DNA of 64,000 bases from NCBI GenBank assembly GCA_965261105.1, contig CBDHCM010000006.1, forward strand, positions 1,984,001 to 2,048,000. Reading direction: 5' to 3'. Below, piece after piece: positions 1 to 8,398 of this stretch (position 1 is the stretch's first letter; each line of letters opens with the position of its first letter). Position numbers and translations under genes: made by a program. The notes below the pieces were generated by a model that did not search any database, was not told the origin of the DNA, and saw only the letters and a list, made by a program, of their open reading frames with translations. This DNA is from Aldehydirespirator sp965261105. Lineage in GTDB: Bacteria > Actinomycetota > Acidimicrobiia > Acidimicrobiales > Aldehydirespiratoraceae.

Positions 1-347
1 GCGTCGACCGTCCCGACCTCGACCGCGAGGCGCACCTCTTCCTCCCCGAGCGCCCGGTCATAGGGCCACCAGAGCCGATCGAGGATCGTCGGCAGGGTGA
101 TCGGGGGGTGATGGGGAACGTTCATCCCCACCGCGAAGGCACTGTAGAAGTGGCCGTGGGCGCAGATGTTCCCAGGCAGGATGTACTGGCCGCCAGCATC
201 GAGTCTCGCCGCGCCGCCGTGACGGTCCTCCAGCTCGGCGCTGGGCCCGATCGCGACGATCCCGCCGTCCTCGATGAGCAGCGCATGGTCGTCCATGATC
301 TCGTTCGGCCGTCCCCAGGTGACGACAGTGCCGTTGGTGATCAGCAC
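1..347 (-). CDS. Amidohydrolase family protein, N-terminal part
   Basis: Runs off the left edge, so only about the first 115 residues are present. The product opens with a short beta-rich stretch (LITNGTVVT), then a second strand ending in ILPGNICAHGHFYS; the HGH is the first metal-binding motif of the cytosine deaminase/SsnA/chlorohydrolase branch of the amidohydrolase superfamily. Members hydrolyse amino or halide groups on heterocyclic rings. I chose the GTG at 347 because a GAGGGGG ribosome-binding site lies just upstream. It is last in a minus-strand run with the LLM oxidoreductase, 48 bp away. The substrate cannot be told from this fragment. Confidence 0.75.
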   Translation of the reverse strand, partial: MLITNGTVVTWGRPNEIMDDHALLIEDGGIVAIGPSAELEDRHGGAARLDAGGQYILPGNICAHGHFYSAFAVGMNVPHHPPITLPTILDRLWWPYDRALGEEEVRLAVEVGTVD

Positions 348-395
348 CGGGGGCCCCCTCGGCCCCGGCGCGGGGCGTGCCCGCCCGCGACCGGG

Positions 396-1415
396 CTAGA
401 ACCCGTCGGCGAAGGCATCTATCACCTCTCGGATGTTGCCCTTCAGCGGGTACATGATCGGGCACGTCACCCCCGCGTCGACGTACTGGCGGACCTTGCG
501 GCGGCAGTCCTCGGCAGTGCCGACGGCCATGATGTCGCGCACGATCTCGTCGGGAATGACCGCGCTGGCCCGCTCGTAGTCCTCCTCGGTGGCCGGCCAC
601 CCCATCAGGGCCTTCGCCCGGTCGGCGACCTCCTCGCTGACGCCGCTGGCCTTCATGATGTGGGGCTCCGTGGCGAAGTAGTAGGCCGCCAGCTTCTTGC
701 CCTCGTGCAGCGCGCTGTCGGGATCCTCGTCGCACATCGACACGACGATCAGCTCCGGGAGATCGATGTCGGAGATGGACCGCCCCGCCCTGTGGGCGCC
801 CTTCTCCACCAGGGTGACGGCCCGGCGGACGTAGTCGACCGAGACGCCGTAGTTCAAGCAGACCCCGTCGCAGATCTCCCCGGCCAGCTCTAGCATCCTC
901 GGGCCGGTCGCACCGAGGTAGATGGGTATGTCGCGCGGGGAGGTGTCTCCCCACACCACGTCGAGGGACACGCCGTCGAGGCGCACGAAGTCGCCGGTGT
1001 AGGTCACCGGCTCCATGGAGAACAGGGCCCTGATCGCCTCGATGTTCTCACGCATGGCCGCGAGCGGGCGGGTCATCTCCACGCCGACGCGGCCCGCGAT
1101 CGGCTCCCACCAGGCGCCGAGACCGAGCATCACGCGGCCCCGACCGTCGACCTTGCCGCCGAGTTCCCACATGGTGCTGAAGCTCGCCGCGATCACCACC
1201 GGGTTGCGGGTCCAGATGGGCAGGACCCCGGCGGCGACCTTGATGCGGCGCGTGTGCGTCAAGAATGCGCTCATGGCGACGATGCAGTCCCGCGCCAGAC
1301 GGTTGTCGCCCTGCCAGATCTCGCTGAAGGCCCGGTCCTCCATGTACAACGCGAGATCGAGCTCCTCTCGGATGTCGATCCTGTCCTGCATGTAGATGGC
1401 CATGCGCTGCGTCAC
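396..1415 (-). CDS. LLM-class (luciferase-like) flavin-dependent oxidoreductase
   Basis: A 339-residue protein of the bacterial luciferase-like monooxygenase superfamily, many actinobacterial members of which use coenzyme F420. Typical features are visible: LTHTRRIKVAAGVLPIWTRNP near residues 52-72, MLGLGAWWEPIAGRVG near 95-110, the IPIYLGATGPRMLELAGEICDG block near 165-186, and a C-terminal segment with GTAEDCRRKVRQYVDAGV. Length is normal. The GTG start gives MTQRMAIYMQD; an ATG four codons in is an alternative. It lies between the amidohydrolase and the adenosine-deaminase-like gene on the same strand, so it probably oxidises or reduces an intermediate of the same catabolic route. Cofactor (FMN or F420) is not decided by what I can see. 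Confidence 0.85.
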   Translation of the reverse strand: MTQRMAIYMQDRIDIREELDLALYMEDRAFSEIWQGDNRLARDCIVAMSAFLTHTRRIKVAAGVLPIWTRNPVVIAASFSTMWELGGKVDGRGRVMLGLGAWWEPIAGRVGVEMTRPLAAMRENIEAIRALFSMEPVTYTGDFVRLDGVSLDVVWGDTSPRDIPIYLGATGPRMLELAGEICDGVCLNYGVSVDYVRRAVTLVEKGAHRAGRSISDIDLPELIVVSMCDEDPDSALHEGKKLAAYYFATEPHIMKASGVSEEVADRAKALMGWPATEEDYERASAVIPDEIVRDIMAVGTAEDCRRKVRQYVDAGVTCPIMYPLKGNIREVIDAFADGF

Positions 1416-1469
1416 TACAAGACCCTCCGTTGCCGGGGCTCGGTCGGTGTGTCCCTGCGGGCGGCCGTG

Positions 1470-2495
1470 TCAGCTGCCGAAGTCGAAGGCATCGATGCCC
1501 GAGAGCAGTTCGGCCCGAAGCGGGTCCGGGCAGAAGCTCGCCTCGACGGAGGTCCGTGCAAGCTGGCGGATGACGTCGGTGGACCAGCCGTAGACCTCGC
1601 TCGCAGTAACGTACTCGTCTTCGAGGTTGATCCGGTAGAAGCCCGGCCCGTCGGTGTTGAGGGTGACCCGTGCTCCCGCGTCGACGAGGGTCCGGATCGG
1701 ATGGGACGCCCGGTCCGGATACATGCCGAGCAGCACGTTGGACCACGGGCAGACGTTGAGGAAGATGCCGCGCTCGACGAGCTCCTCGACCAGTTCGGGG
1801 TCTTCCACCGATCTCACGCCGTGGTCGACCCGCTGGGTCTTGAGGAGGTCGATCGCGTCCCACACGCCTTCAGGGCCGCTCGACTCGCCGGCGTGGGCCC
1901 GTATTCCGAGTCCGTTGGCCCGGGCCCGCTTGAAGACGGGGGCGAAACGGTCACCGGTGCGTCCCGCCAGAGCTTCGTTCCCGTCGATCGACAGGGCCGC
2001 CACTCTCGGATGCTGCATGGCCAGCATGGTGTCGAGCACGGCATGGGCTTCGGCCCGGCTGTGCTTGCGGGAGATGCTGATCGACAGGTACACGGGCGGG
2101 CAGCCGTCGCGCTCCGCCTCCTCGAGCCCCGACGCGACCGCGGCGATGAACTCCTCGAGCGGGCCCGTGAAGCTCTTCCAGTGGATGGGGCTCACCATCA
2201 CGTCGGTGTAGGAGACCCCCGAGCGGCGCTGGCGCTGGGCGAGCGAGTACGACAGCGACGCGACCTGCTCGCCGTTGCACGGCAGGGCGAGGACCCAGTC
2301 GAGGAAGGTCAGGAACTCCTGGAGGTCGGCCCACTCGAACATGGCCTCGGGCGGCTCCTTGAGCAACGGAACACCGTTCTCGGTTGCCAGCCTGACCGCG
2401 TCCTGCACCTCGAAACCGCTGTCGAGGTGGATGTGCAACTCCGCTTTGGGAAGTCTGCGGACAGTGTCTGCGGTGACAGCGCCCATCGTGTCCAC
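1470..2495 (-). CDS. Adenosine deaminase-family protein
   Basis: A 341-residue member of the adenosine/AMP deaminase family. Metal and catalytic motifs are in the usual order: LHIHLDSG at residues 20-27 (two zinc histidines), HAGES near residue 200 (catalytic Glu), VDHGVR near 230 and LNTDGPGF near 280 (zinc Asp). Two changes from canonical adenosine deaminase are visible: LDS in place of LDG, and TDGPGF in place of TDDP. These suggest a diverged subfamily whose substrate may not be adenosine. It lies 54 bp upstream of the LLM gene on the same strand. With the amidohydrolase this gives two deaminase-type enzymes in one run, fitting breakdown of a nitrogen heterocycle or aminated ring (inference). 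Confidence 0.8.
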   Translation of the reverse strand: MDTMGAVTADTVRRLPKAELHIHLDSGFEVQDAVRLATENGVPLLKEPPEAMFEWADLQEFLTFLDWVLALPCNGEQVASLSYSLAQRQRRSGVSYTDVMVSPIHWKSFTGPLEEFIAAVASGLEEAERDGCPPVYLSISISRKHSRAEAHAVLDTMLAMQHPRVAALSIDGNEALAGRTGDRFAPVFKRARANGLGIRAHAGESSGPEGVWDAIDLLKTQRVDHGVRSVEDPELVEELVERGIFLNVCPWSNVLLGMYPDRASHPIRTLVDAGARVTLNTDGPGFYRINLEDEYVTASEVYGWSTDVIRQLARTSVEASFCPDPLRAELLSGIDAFDFGS

Positions 2496-2738
2496 CCTTC
2501 ACGCCAGCTCTGGCATCGTGTCGAGCGACTCGACACTGTTGCCGGCACCTCGCCGCCGGAACCGAGTCGCAAACGTCGACGCTAGCTGATGAGGCCGCCC
2601 CCGTTCGAGCACGGGGCGGCTCTCGAAGGCTCGGGCCTGTTGCAGAAGGCGCTCCCCCACATCGGTCACACGACCGACGGCAAGTTCTGAACCACGTTGA
2701 TCAGGCTGGCGAGCGGGCTACACCGTCAGCCAGCTGAT
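2496..2738. other. 243-bp intergenic gap with a GC-rich inverted repeat
   Basis: No convincing gene. The one structure seen is an inverted repeat at 2594-2619, CCGCCCC and GGGGCGG around an 11-nt loop. It lies downstream of the minus-strand alpha/beta hydrolase but has no T-run, so it is at best a weak terminator. Confidence 0.3.
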
Positions 2739-3698
2739 TCAGCCGTTCAACGCCCGGTCGAGCGCGGCCTTCTCGTCGCGGCGCCAGCGCCGGGAGGTGT
2801 CGGATTCAGGGACCAGGGTGGACGAGCCGTGGAACGCGCCCGGGTACACGTGCAGCTCGCACGGCACCTCGGCGGCGAGCAGCGCCTGGGCGTAGGCGAT
2901 GTCCTCGTCGAGGAATATGTCGAGGCTGCCGACGGTGATGATGGCCGGCGGAAGCCCGCCGAGATCGGTCGCCCGGGCCGGAGCGGCGTAGCACGGGACG
3001 TCGTCGGCGCCGTTGTTGGCGTCGAGGTAGGCGGACCAGCCCGCCATGTTGGCGTCGCGGTTCCATACCCGGTTGTCGTCGATCATGAAGCTGGAGGGCG
3101 TCTCGTTTCGGTCGTCGAGCATCGGGAACGTCAGCAGCTGGAAGCAGGGGCTGACCTGTTTGCGATCGCGGGCCAGCAGGGCGAGCCCCGCGGCGAGGCA
3201 GCCGCCCGCGCTGGCACCGCCGACGGCTATGCGGGCGGTGTCCAGGCCGAACGCCTCGCCTTGTTCGAAGAACCACACGAGGCCGCAGTAGCAGTCCTCC
3301 AGCGGGGTCGGATACGGGAACTCGGGCGCCAGGCGATAGTCGACGGACGCAACCACCACGTCGAGGTCGGAGGCGATCGCCGCGCAGCCGGCGTCGTTCA
3401 TGTCGACGCTGCCCAGCACCATGCCGCCGCCGTGGATCCAGTACAGGCCGGGACTGCGGTCGCGCCGCTGCTTGGGCCGGTAGACGCGCACGAGCACCTG
3501 ATGGCCGTCGGCGGCCTCGGCGTGATGGTCGGCGATCTCGACCGTGTCAGGAATCTCGGGCACGGGCAGGAGAGCCATGAGCTCGTCGAAGCTTGCCCGC
3601 GCCGCGGGCACGTCGGAGAGGTCGAGCAGATCGCCGGGCAGCATCTCCAGCACCGCGAGGTGCTCGGCATCGAGGTGATCCTCAAGGTTGATACTCAT
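2739..3698 (-). CDS. Alpha/beta hydrolase of the hormone-sensitive lipase (HSL) type
   Basis: A 319-residue esterase/lipase-like enzyme. The oxyanion-hole motif YWIHGGGMVLGS is near residue 90, and the nucleophile elbow is GGASAGG near residue 161, with Gly-Ala in place of the usual Gly-Asp. The HVYPGAFHGS segment near the end carries the catalytic His. These are the hallmarks of the HSL/bacterial family IV esterases. It starts 12 bp after the dioxygenase beta-subunit gene stops, so it is probably co-transcribed with the ring-hydroxylating dioxygenase and may release a carboxylic acid or alcohol from an ester substrate or product. The start ATG yields MSINLEDH. Confidence 0.85.
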   Translation of the reverse strand: MSINLEDHLDAEHLAVLEMLPGDLLDLSDVPAARASFDELMALLPVPEIPDTVEIADHHAEAADGHQVLVRVYRPKQRRDRSPGLYWIHGGGMVLGSVDMNDAGCAAIASDLDVVVASVDYRLAPEFPYPTPLEDCYCGLVWFFEQGEAFGLDTARIAVGGASAGGCLAAGLALLARDRKQVSPCFQLLTFPMLDDRNETPSSFMIDDNRVWNRDANMAGWSAYLDANNGADDVPCYAAPARATDLGGLPPAIITVGSLDIFLDEDIAYAQALLAAEVPCELHVYPGAFHGSSTLVPESDTSRRWRRDEKAALDRALNG

Positions 3699-3710
3699 GT
3701 CCCTACCTTG

Positions 3711-4280
3711 TTACAGGATGATGGTCAGGTTCTGTTGGGGTCCCTCGGCGTCGATCAGCACGATGATCTTCCATGCGATCTGCCAGTTGCCGGGGCCTGT
3801 TGGGGTTGTGGGTTGGCGGACTAGCCGGTAGTCGATGGTTCCGGTCCAGCGTCGATGCTGATCGGGCCGATACTCGTCGCAGATGAGGGCGCATCGCGAG
3901 CGGCAGGTTTCGTCGTCGATGGGCCAGACCTCGACGCCGGCAAGGCTCCTCTGCGTCCGCGATGGCGGGCTCTGACCGTGCACCTTGCCGGTGCCCAGCC
4001 AGGCGACCCGGTCCTCGATCCGCCGGCGATCGTCGAACGCGAGGGACCAGGTGGTCGCCGGGTCGTCGAAGCGGCTCAGGGGGATCCAGTAGACGGCCTC
4101 ATCGGTGAGGAGGTCGAGCCATTCGCGGTAGCGGCCGTCGTCAAGCAGGCGCGCTTCATGGAGGATCAGCCCTTCGACTTCGGTGCGGAGGCTGCTGAAA
4201 TCTGATCGACCCAGCCTGGTCGAATCAGCCGCGAACGCCCGGAGGCGCTCATAGAGCCCGTCGTCGACGTACGAGCTCAC
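3711..4280 (-). CDS. Aromatic-ring-hydroxylating dioxygenase, small (beta) subunit
   Basis: A SnoaL/NTF2-like small subunit of a Rieske dioxygenase. The family pattern is clear: LILHEARLLDDGRYREWLDLLTDEAVYWIP near the N-terminus, then SLAFDDRRRIEDRVAWLGTG in the middle. The chosen GTG start overlaps the alpha-subunit stop by four bases (GTGA), the usual sign of translational coupling. An upstream ATG at 4319 would add 13 residues but force a 43-bp overlap. The subunit is structural and packs against the catalytic alpha subunit encoded immediately upstream. Confidence 0.85.
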   Translation of the reverse strand: MSSYVDDGLYERLRAFAADSTRLGRSDFSSLRTEVEGLILHEARLLDDGRYREWLDLLTDEAVYWIPLSRFDDPATTWSLAFDDRRRIEDRVAWLGTGKVHGQSPPSRTQRSLAGVEVWPIDDETCRSRCALICDEYRPDQHRRWTGTIDYRLVRQPTTPTGPGNWQIAWKIIVLIDAEGPQQNLTIIL

Positions 4281-5668
4281 GGCGTTTCGCCGCCCCGGTG
4301 CTGCATGAGTCTCAGCCACTCGCGCTGGTACGCCCGCATCGGAGCCTCGCTGGTCACGCCGTAGCGGGCGCCCTCCTCACCGTCACTGCCCCGGCCGGTG
4401 TGGAGCCACTCGACCTCGGGCACGAGCTCGAGCCCGCGCTGGGCCCGTTCCCAGTTCTCGATGTCGTCCGGATCGCCGAAGTTGGGGAAGTCCTCACCGA
4501 TGCGGAGACGCAACGGGAGCGACTCCGGTTCGGCCCCGGCCAGGCTCGTGACGTGCCAGAGGATCTCGGTCCGGTTGACCGCTCGAGGTTGCACCACCCC
4601 GATCGAGTTGTCGACCAGCGAGAGGTTCGGGAAGACGAAGACGTTCATCCCCGCGACCGTCGTTCGCTCGAGGATCTCCGCAGTGGCCTCGGGCCCGTAC
4701 TGGTGCTCGACGGCGTCAACGGTCGCCTCGGTTCCGGGCGCCGGCCTGGTCGCGTCCCATACGCGCTCCCCCATCCCGGGCCGTTGGTCCAGGTACTGAT
4801 GACCGCCTCCGAGGGCCCTCGAGTACATCGGGGTCTCGTCGGGGTTTCGCTTGAACTGCGAGATGAACAGCCCGTCACGGTGCCGGGCGCTCATCTCGAC
4901 GAAGGAGCGGTGGGTGGCGAACGGATGGAGCCCGTCGGCTGCGCCGTCGAGGTAGAGCTTCCAGTTCGCCCGGGCCGCCACCCGTCTCACACCGTGGCGA
5001 ACGACGAGCTCACCATCGGGGGCGTGGTCGACCCACTCGTCGATCAGGGCGGCCGCGGCACCGAGATGCTCAGCCAGCGGTGGCGCCTCTGCGGATAGGA
5101 CGCCGAAGACGAACCCTCGGTATGACTCGACCCGATCCAGGCGGTGCAGTCCCCATTCGCTGAGGTCGAACGAGTCGCCGACGCCCGACGGGAACGGAAC
5201 GTTGAGCAGCTCGCCTGAGCTCGAATAGGTCCAGCCGTGGTAGCTGCAGACGAACCGGGACGCGTTGCCGCGGGCCTCGTTGCAGACCGTCACACCGCGG
5301 TGCGAGCAGCGGTTGAAGAAGGCTCGGGCCGTGCCTTCGCCGTCGCGGCTCAGGATGACGGGCCGGGTGCCGAGATTTGTGAGCTTGAAGTCGTGCGGCT
5401 CGGGTATCTCGCTCTCGTGGCCGAGATAGACCCACGTGCGGCCGAAGATGCGCTCCATCTCGTCGGCGAACACCGCTGGCTCGGTGTACAGCTTGCGATG
5501 CACCCGGTCGTTGCGGACGAGCGATCCGTACTCCGGCTCGGCGCGGGATGGTCCAAGAGTTGACAGGTCACGCAGATTGATGTTGTTGCGGACGAGCGAC
5601 CCGTACTCCGGCTCGGCGTCCGGCGGCTCAACGGTTCTCGATGTCACAGCTCCCCCCTGGCTTCCCAC
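4277..5668 (-). CDS. Rieske aromatic-ring-hydroxylating dioxygenase, large (alpha) subunit
   Basis: A 463-residue catalytic subunit. The Rieske [2Fe-2S] ligands are seen as CSHRG and, 17 residues on, CSYHGW (near residue 122). The mononuclear iron site fits DGLHPFATH near residue 240. It needs a ferredoxin and reductase, not encoded nearby. Odd: near the N-terminus the stretch AEPEYGSLVRN occurs twice about 29 residues apart, and the underlying DNA is nearly identical, so the 5' end carries a small tandem duplication; the original start may be nearer the second copy. It is divergent from the ABC-transporter lipoprotein gene across about 100 bp, which must hold both promoters. The substrate is unknown. 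Confidence 0.88.
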   Translation of the reverse strand: MGSQGGAVTSRTVEPPDAEPEYGSLVRNNINLRDLSTLGPSRAEPEYGSLVRNDRVHRKLYTEPAVFADEMERIFGRTWVYLGHESEIPEPHDFKLTNLGTRPVILSRDGEGTARAFFNRCSHRGVTVCNEARGNASRFVCSYHGWTYSSSGELLNVPFPSGVGDSFDLSEWGLHRLDRVESYRGFVFGVLSAEAPPLAEHLGAAAALIDEWVDHAPDGELVVRHGVRRVAARANWKLYLDGAADGLHPFATHRSFVEMSARHRDGLFISQFKRNPDETPMYSRALGGGHQYLDQRPGMGERVWDATRPAPGTEATVDAVEHQYGPEATAEILERTTVAGMNVFVFPNLSLVDNSIGVVQPRAVNRTEILWHVTSLAGAEPESLPLRLRIGEDFPNFGDPDDIENWERAQRGLELVPEVEWLHTGRGSDGEEGARYGVTSEAPMRAYQREWLRLMQHRGGETP

Positions 5669-5771
5669 CGGCAGCTGCGCGGCGGCGGCTTAGACACCGA
5701 ATCTACGCCAGCTTAGGATGAACTTTGGGCTCGTGGGCTGAGTGGCAGGCCGCAGTCTCAGGGAGAAAGAT

Positions 5772-6737
5772 ATGAGATTCAAGAGCTGGCCTTGGCTCGC
5801 TGTTGCTCTCGCGGGTGCGATGCTGTCGCTTGCCGCGTGCAGTGGCGACGATTCGAGCGACTCTGGCGGGGGCACTCTCGCCTTCAGCCAACCGTTCACC
5901 AACAGCCCGACCCGCACGGCCATCGTCGGCTTCTCCGCCGATCGAGCCGAGGAGCTCGGCTACGAGCTGCTGCTGGACGAGGCCAATGTGGACGGGGCGC
6001 GCCAGGCGGCAGCCATCGAGACGTGGATCGTCTCCGAGGTCGACGCCATCTCCGTGTTCACGGTCCCCGGTGGCGACACAACCTCGCTGGCGGCGGAGGC
6101 CCTCGACAAGGGGATCCATTGGATCAACTACGGAGCGCCGAGCGATCCGCAGACTTCGTCGGTGACATTCCAGAACGCCGACGGTGCCCGGAGACTGGCC
6201 GAGGCCGCGGCCGAATGGATCAACGAGCGGGGCACGGCCAAGGTCGCGATCCTGACCTTCGACCCGTCGCCGCTCGCAGTCGAGCGGTCTGATCTCTACA
6301 AGTCGATCCTGGCCGAGATGGCGCCGGGCGCGGAGATCGTTGCAGAGCAGGACGGTGGCGTGTCCATCGAGGGAGGGCTGACGGCCACCGAGACGATCCT
6401 GCAACAACACCCCGACTTGAACGTGGTGTTGGGCATCCTCGACGATCAGACGATCGGCGCCCACCAGGCGTTCATGAACGCGGGGACGCCGGCCGACTCG
6501 CCCGATGTGTTCCTCGGCGGCATGGACTCGCCCGAGCAGGCCCTTGCGCTTGTGAAGGAGTGCGGGATGTACCGCGCCACAGCCGCGCTCGACTTGGCGG
6601 CTCTGGGCCATGCCGTCGTCGATGCGATGGTTGCTGCCATCGACGGTTCGCCCGCGGACGCGTCGCTCCCGTACGAGATCGTGCGTTGCGGCGACGACGA
6701 CGCCCTGGATCGCCTGCTCGGCCAGTACGCGAGCTGA
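5772..6737 (+). CDS. Sugar-type ABC transporter substrate-binding lipoprotein
   Basis: A 321-residue periplasmic-binding-protein-like lipoprotein of the ribose/xylose class. The start ATG (MRFKSWPW) is preceded by GGGAGAAAG; a longer GTG frame from 5742 lacks a good start. A hydrophobic signal ends in the lipobox LAAC, so Cys about 20 residues in is the lipidated residue. The mature part shows the class-I binding protein pattern: two Rossmann-like lobes, TWIVSEVDAISVFTV and LGILDDQTIGAHQAF. It is the first gene of a binding protein, ATPase, permease set. The divergent ring-hydroxylating dioxygenase suggests the transported compound is the substrate of that pathway (inference). Confidence 0.88.
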   Translation: MRFKSWPWLAVALAGAMLSLAACSGDDSSDSGGGTLAFSQPFTNSPTRTAIVGFSADRAEELGYELLLDEANVDGARQAAAIETWIVSEVDAISVFTVPGGDTTSLAAEALDKGIHWINYGAPSDPQTSSVTFQNADGARRLAEAAAEWINERGTAKVAILTFDPSPLAVERSDLYKSILAEMAPGAEIVAEQDGGVSIEGGLTATETILQQHPDLNVVLGILDDQTIGAHQAFMNAGTPADSPDVFLGGMDSPEQALALVKECGMYRATAALDLAALGHAVVDAMVAAIDGSPADASLPYEIVRCGDDDALDRLLGQYAS

Positions 6738-6738
6738 C

Positions 6739-6885
6739 CAGGCTCCAACCCGTGTCGACGGCCGGCCGGCGCGTCGGCCAACACAGGCTCCAACCCGTGT
6801 CGACGGCCAGCCAGCACGCGGGCCAACACAGGCTCCAACCCGTGTCGACGGCCGGCCAGCACGCGGGCCGTGACGGGCTCTGACC
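6739..6885 (+). repeat. Tandem repeat of a 45-bp unit between binding-protein and ATPase genes
   Basis: Three near-identical copies of a 45-bp unit beginning CAGGCTCCAACCCGTGTCGA follow the stop codon directly. A fourth, degenerate copy (GGGCTCTGACCGATGTCGAC) supplies the ATG and first codons of the ATPase gene. The array lies in the intercistronic leader of the operon. Confidence 0.85.
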
Positions 6886-6886
6886 G

Positions 6887-8398
6887 ATGTCGACGGCCAG
6901 CGAGGTGCGGGTCGATGACTTGGCGGTGTCGTATGGACGGCGTCAGGTGCTGCGCGGCGCCTCCCTCACGGTCCGCCCAGGGGAGATCCACGCTCTGTTG
7001 GGCGCCAACGGTGCCGGGAAGAGCACGCTGATCAAGTGCCTGGGCGGCGGGGTGCGGTGGGAGGCGGGCACCATCACCCTTGACGGGGTCCCGTACCAGC
7101 AGTTGACGCCGCGGCAATCCCAGGCACTGGGCGTTTCGATCATCTTTCAGGACCTCAAGCTGATCGGGCTGCGGTCGATCGCGGAGAATCTCGTGCTCGG
7201 CCGGGAGCCCCGGTCGGGTCCGCTGCTGCGGGTGCGCGAGCAGCGCCGGATCGCTCGGGCCGCGCTGGAGGAGCTCGAACTCGACGTCGACATCGACTTG
7301 CCCGTGCAGGCGCTGCCCCCCGCGCTCCAACAGCTCGTGGCCATCGCCCGGGCCATCGCGACCGAGCCCCGCATCCTGGTCCTCGACGAAGCGACCGCGG
7401 CCCTCGACGACCCCGACGTGGAGCGCCTCGGGCGGCTGCTGCGGCGCCTCCAGGCCAAGGGGATCCCGATCCTGTTCGTCACACACCTGCTTGACGAGGT
7501 GCTGGCCCTCGCCGACACGGTCACTGTGCTGCGCGACGGTCAAGTCTCGCTTCAGGGGCCGGTTGCAGAACAGAGCGGCGACGCGGTGATCCGGGCGATC
7601 GTGGGGCGGTCGCTCGAGTCCCAACCGAAACGGGCCCAGGCGCCCAGTGTTGATCGAGGCGGCCTCGAGGTCGAGTCGCTGCGCACCGACAATGTCGCAT
7701 CGATCTCGTTCTCGGTTCGACCAGGTGAGATCGTCGGCCTGTTCGGTCTGCTGGGTTGCGGCCGGTCCGACGTGGCGCTCGCGGTTGCCGGCGCCAAACC
7801 GTCCACCAGCCGGATGACCTTGGACGGCGCGCCCCACGCGCCGAGGTCGGTGGCGTCGGCCATCCGGTCCGGGGTGGCTTTCATCCCTCCCGACAGGGCG
7901 AAGCAGGCGATCTTCCCGATTCTGAGCGCCGAGGACAATGTGGTTCTGCCGATCATGCGTCGACTGGCCGAGTGGGGGCTGCGCCGGCGCCGGCGCGAGC
8001 GTCGGCACTTCATTGAGGCGGCGGAGACGTTGGGCATCTCTCCTGCGGACCCGGCGGCGCCGGCGTGGACGTTCTCGGGCGGCAACCAGCAGAAGCTCGT
8101 GGTCGGTCGGTGGTTGAGCGGGGGCGGTCAGATCCGTCTGCTCGTCTTGGACGAGCCGACCGCGGGCGTCGATGTGGGCGCGCGTGCCGATGTGTACCGG
8201 TCGCTGAGGGCGCTGGCCGCTCGGGGGCTGGCAGTCCTCATCAGCTCCTCAGAACCGGAGGAGATGCGCTCCATCGCCGATCGCGTCGTCGTGTTGCACA
8301 AGGGCGAGGCAGTCGGCGAGCTCATCGCCGGCGCCATCAACGACCATGCTCTGCTCACCCTTGCGCACCACAGCATCTCTGGGGGGCGTGTTGCGTAG
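6887..8398 (+). CDS. Sugar-type ABC transporter ATPase, two ATP-binding domains
   Basis: A 503-residue RbsA/XylG-like protein with two fused nucleotide-binding domains. Domain one has Walker A GANGAGKST near residue 40, and Walker B LVLDEATAAL near residue 165. Domain two has the degenerate P-loop usual in this family (LFGLLGCGRSDVA), signature FSGGNQQKLVVGRW near residue 395 and Walker B LLVLDEPTAGVDVG. Length fits the family. The first codons (MSTASE) come from the last, imperfect unit of the upstream tandem repeat. It powers uptake through the permease encoded by the overlapping next gene. Confidence 0.92.
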   Translation: MSTASEVRVDDLAVSYGRRQVLRGASLTVRPGEIHALLGANGAGKSTLIKCLGGGVRWEAGTITLDGVPYQQLTPRQSQALGVSIIFQDLKLIGLRSIAENLVLGREPRSGPLLRVREQRRIARAALEELELDVDIDLPVQALPPALQQLVAIARAIATEPRILVLDEATAALDDPDVERLGRLLRRLQAKGIPILFVTHLLDEVLALADTVTVLRDGQVSLQGPVAEQSGDAVIRAIVGRSLESQPKRAQAPSVDRGGLEVESLRTDNVASISFSVRPGEIVGLFGLLGCGRSDVALAVAGAKPSTSRMTLDGAPHAPRSVASAIRSGVAFIPPDRAKQAIFPILSAEDNVVLPIMRRLAEWGLRRRRRERRHFIEAAETLGISPADPAAPAWTFSGGNQQKLVVGRWLSGGGQIRLLVLDEPTAGVDVGARADVYRSLRALAARGLAVLISSSEPEEMRSIADRVVVLHKGEAVGELIAGAINDHALLTLAHHSISGGRVA

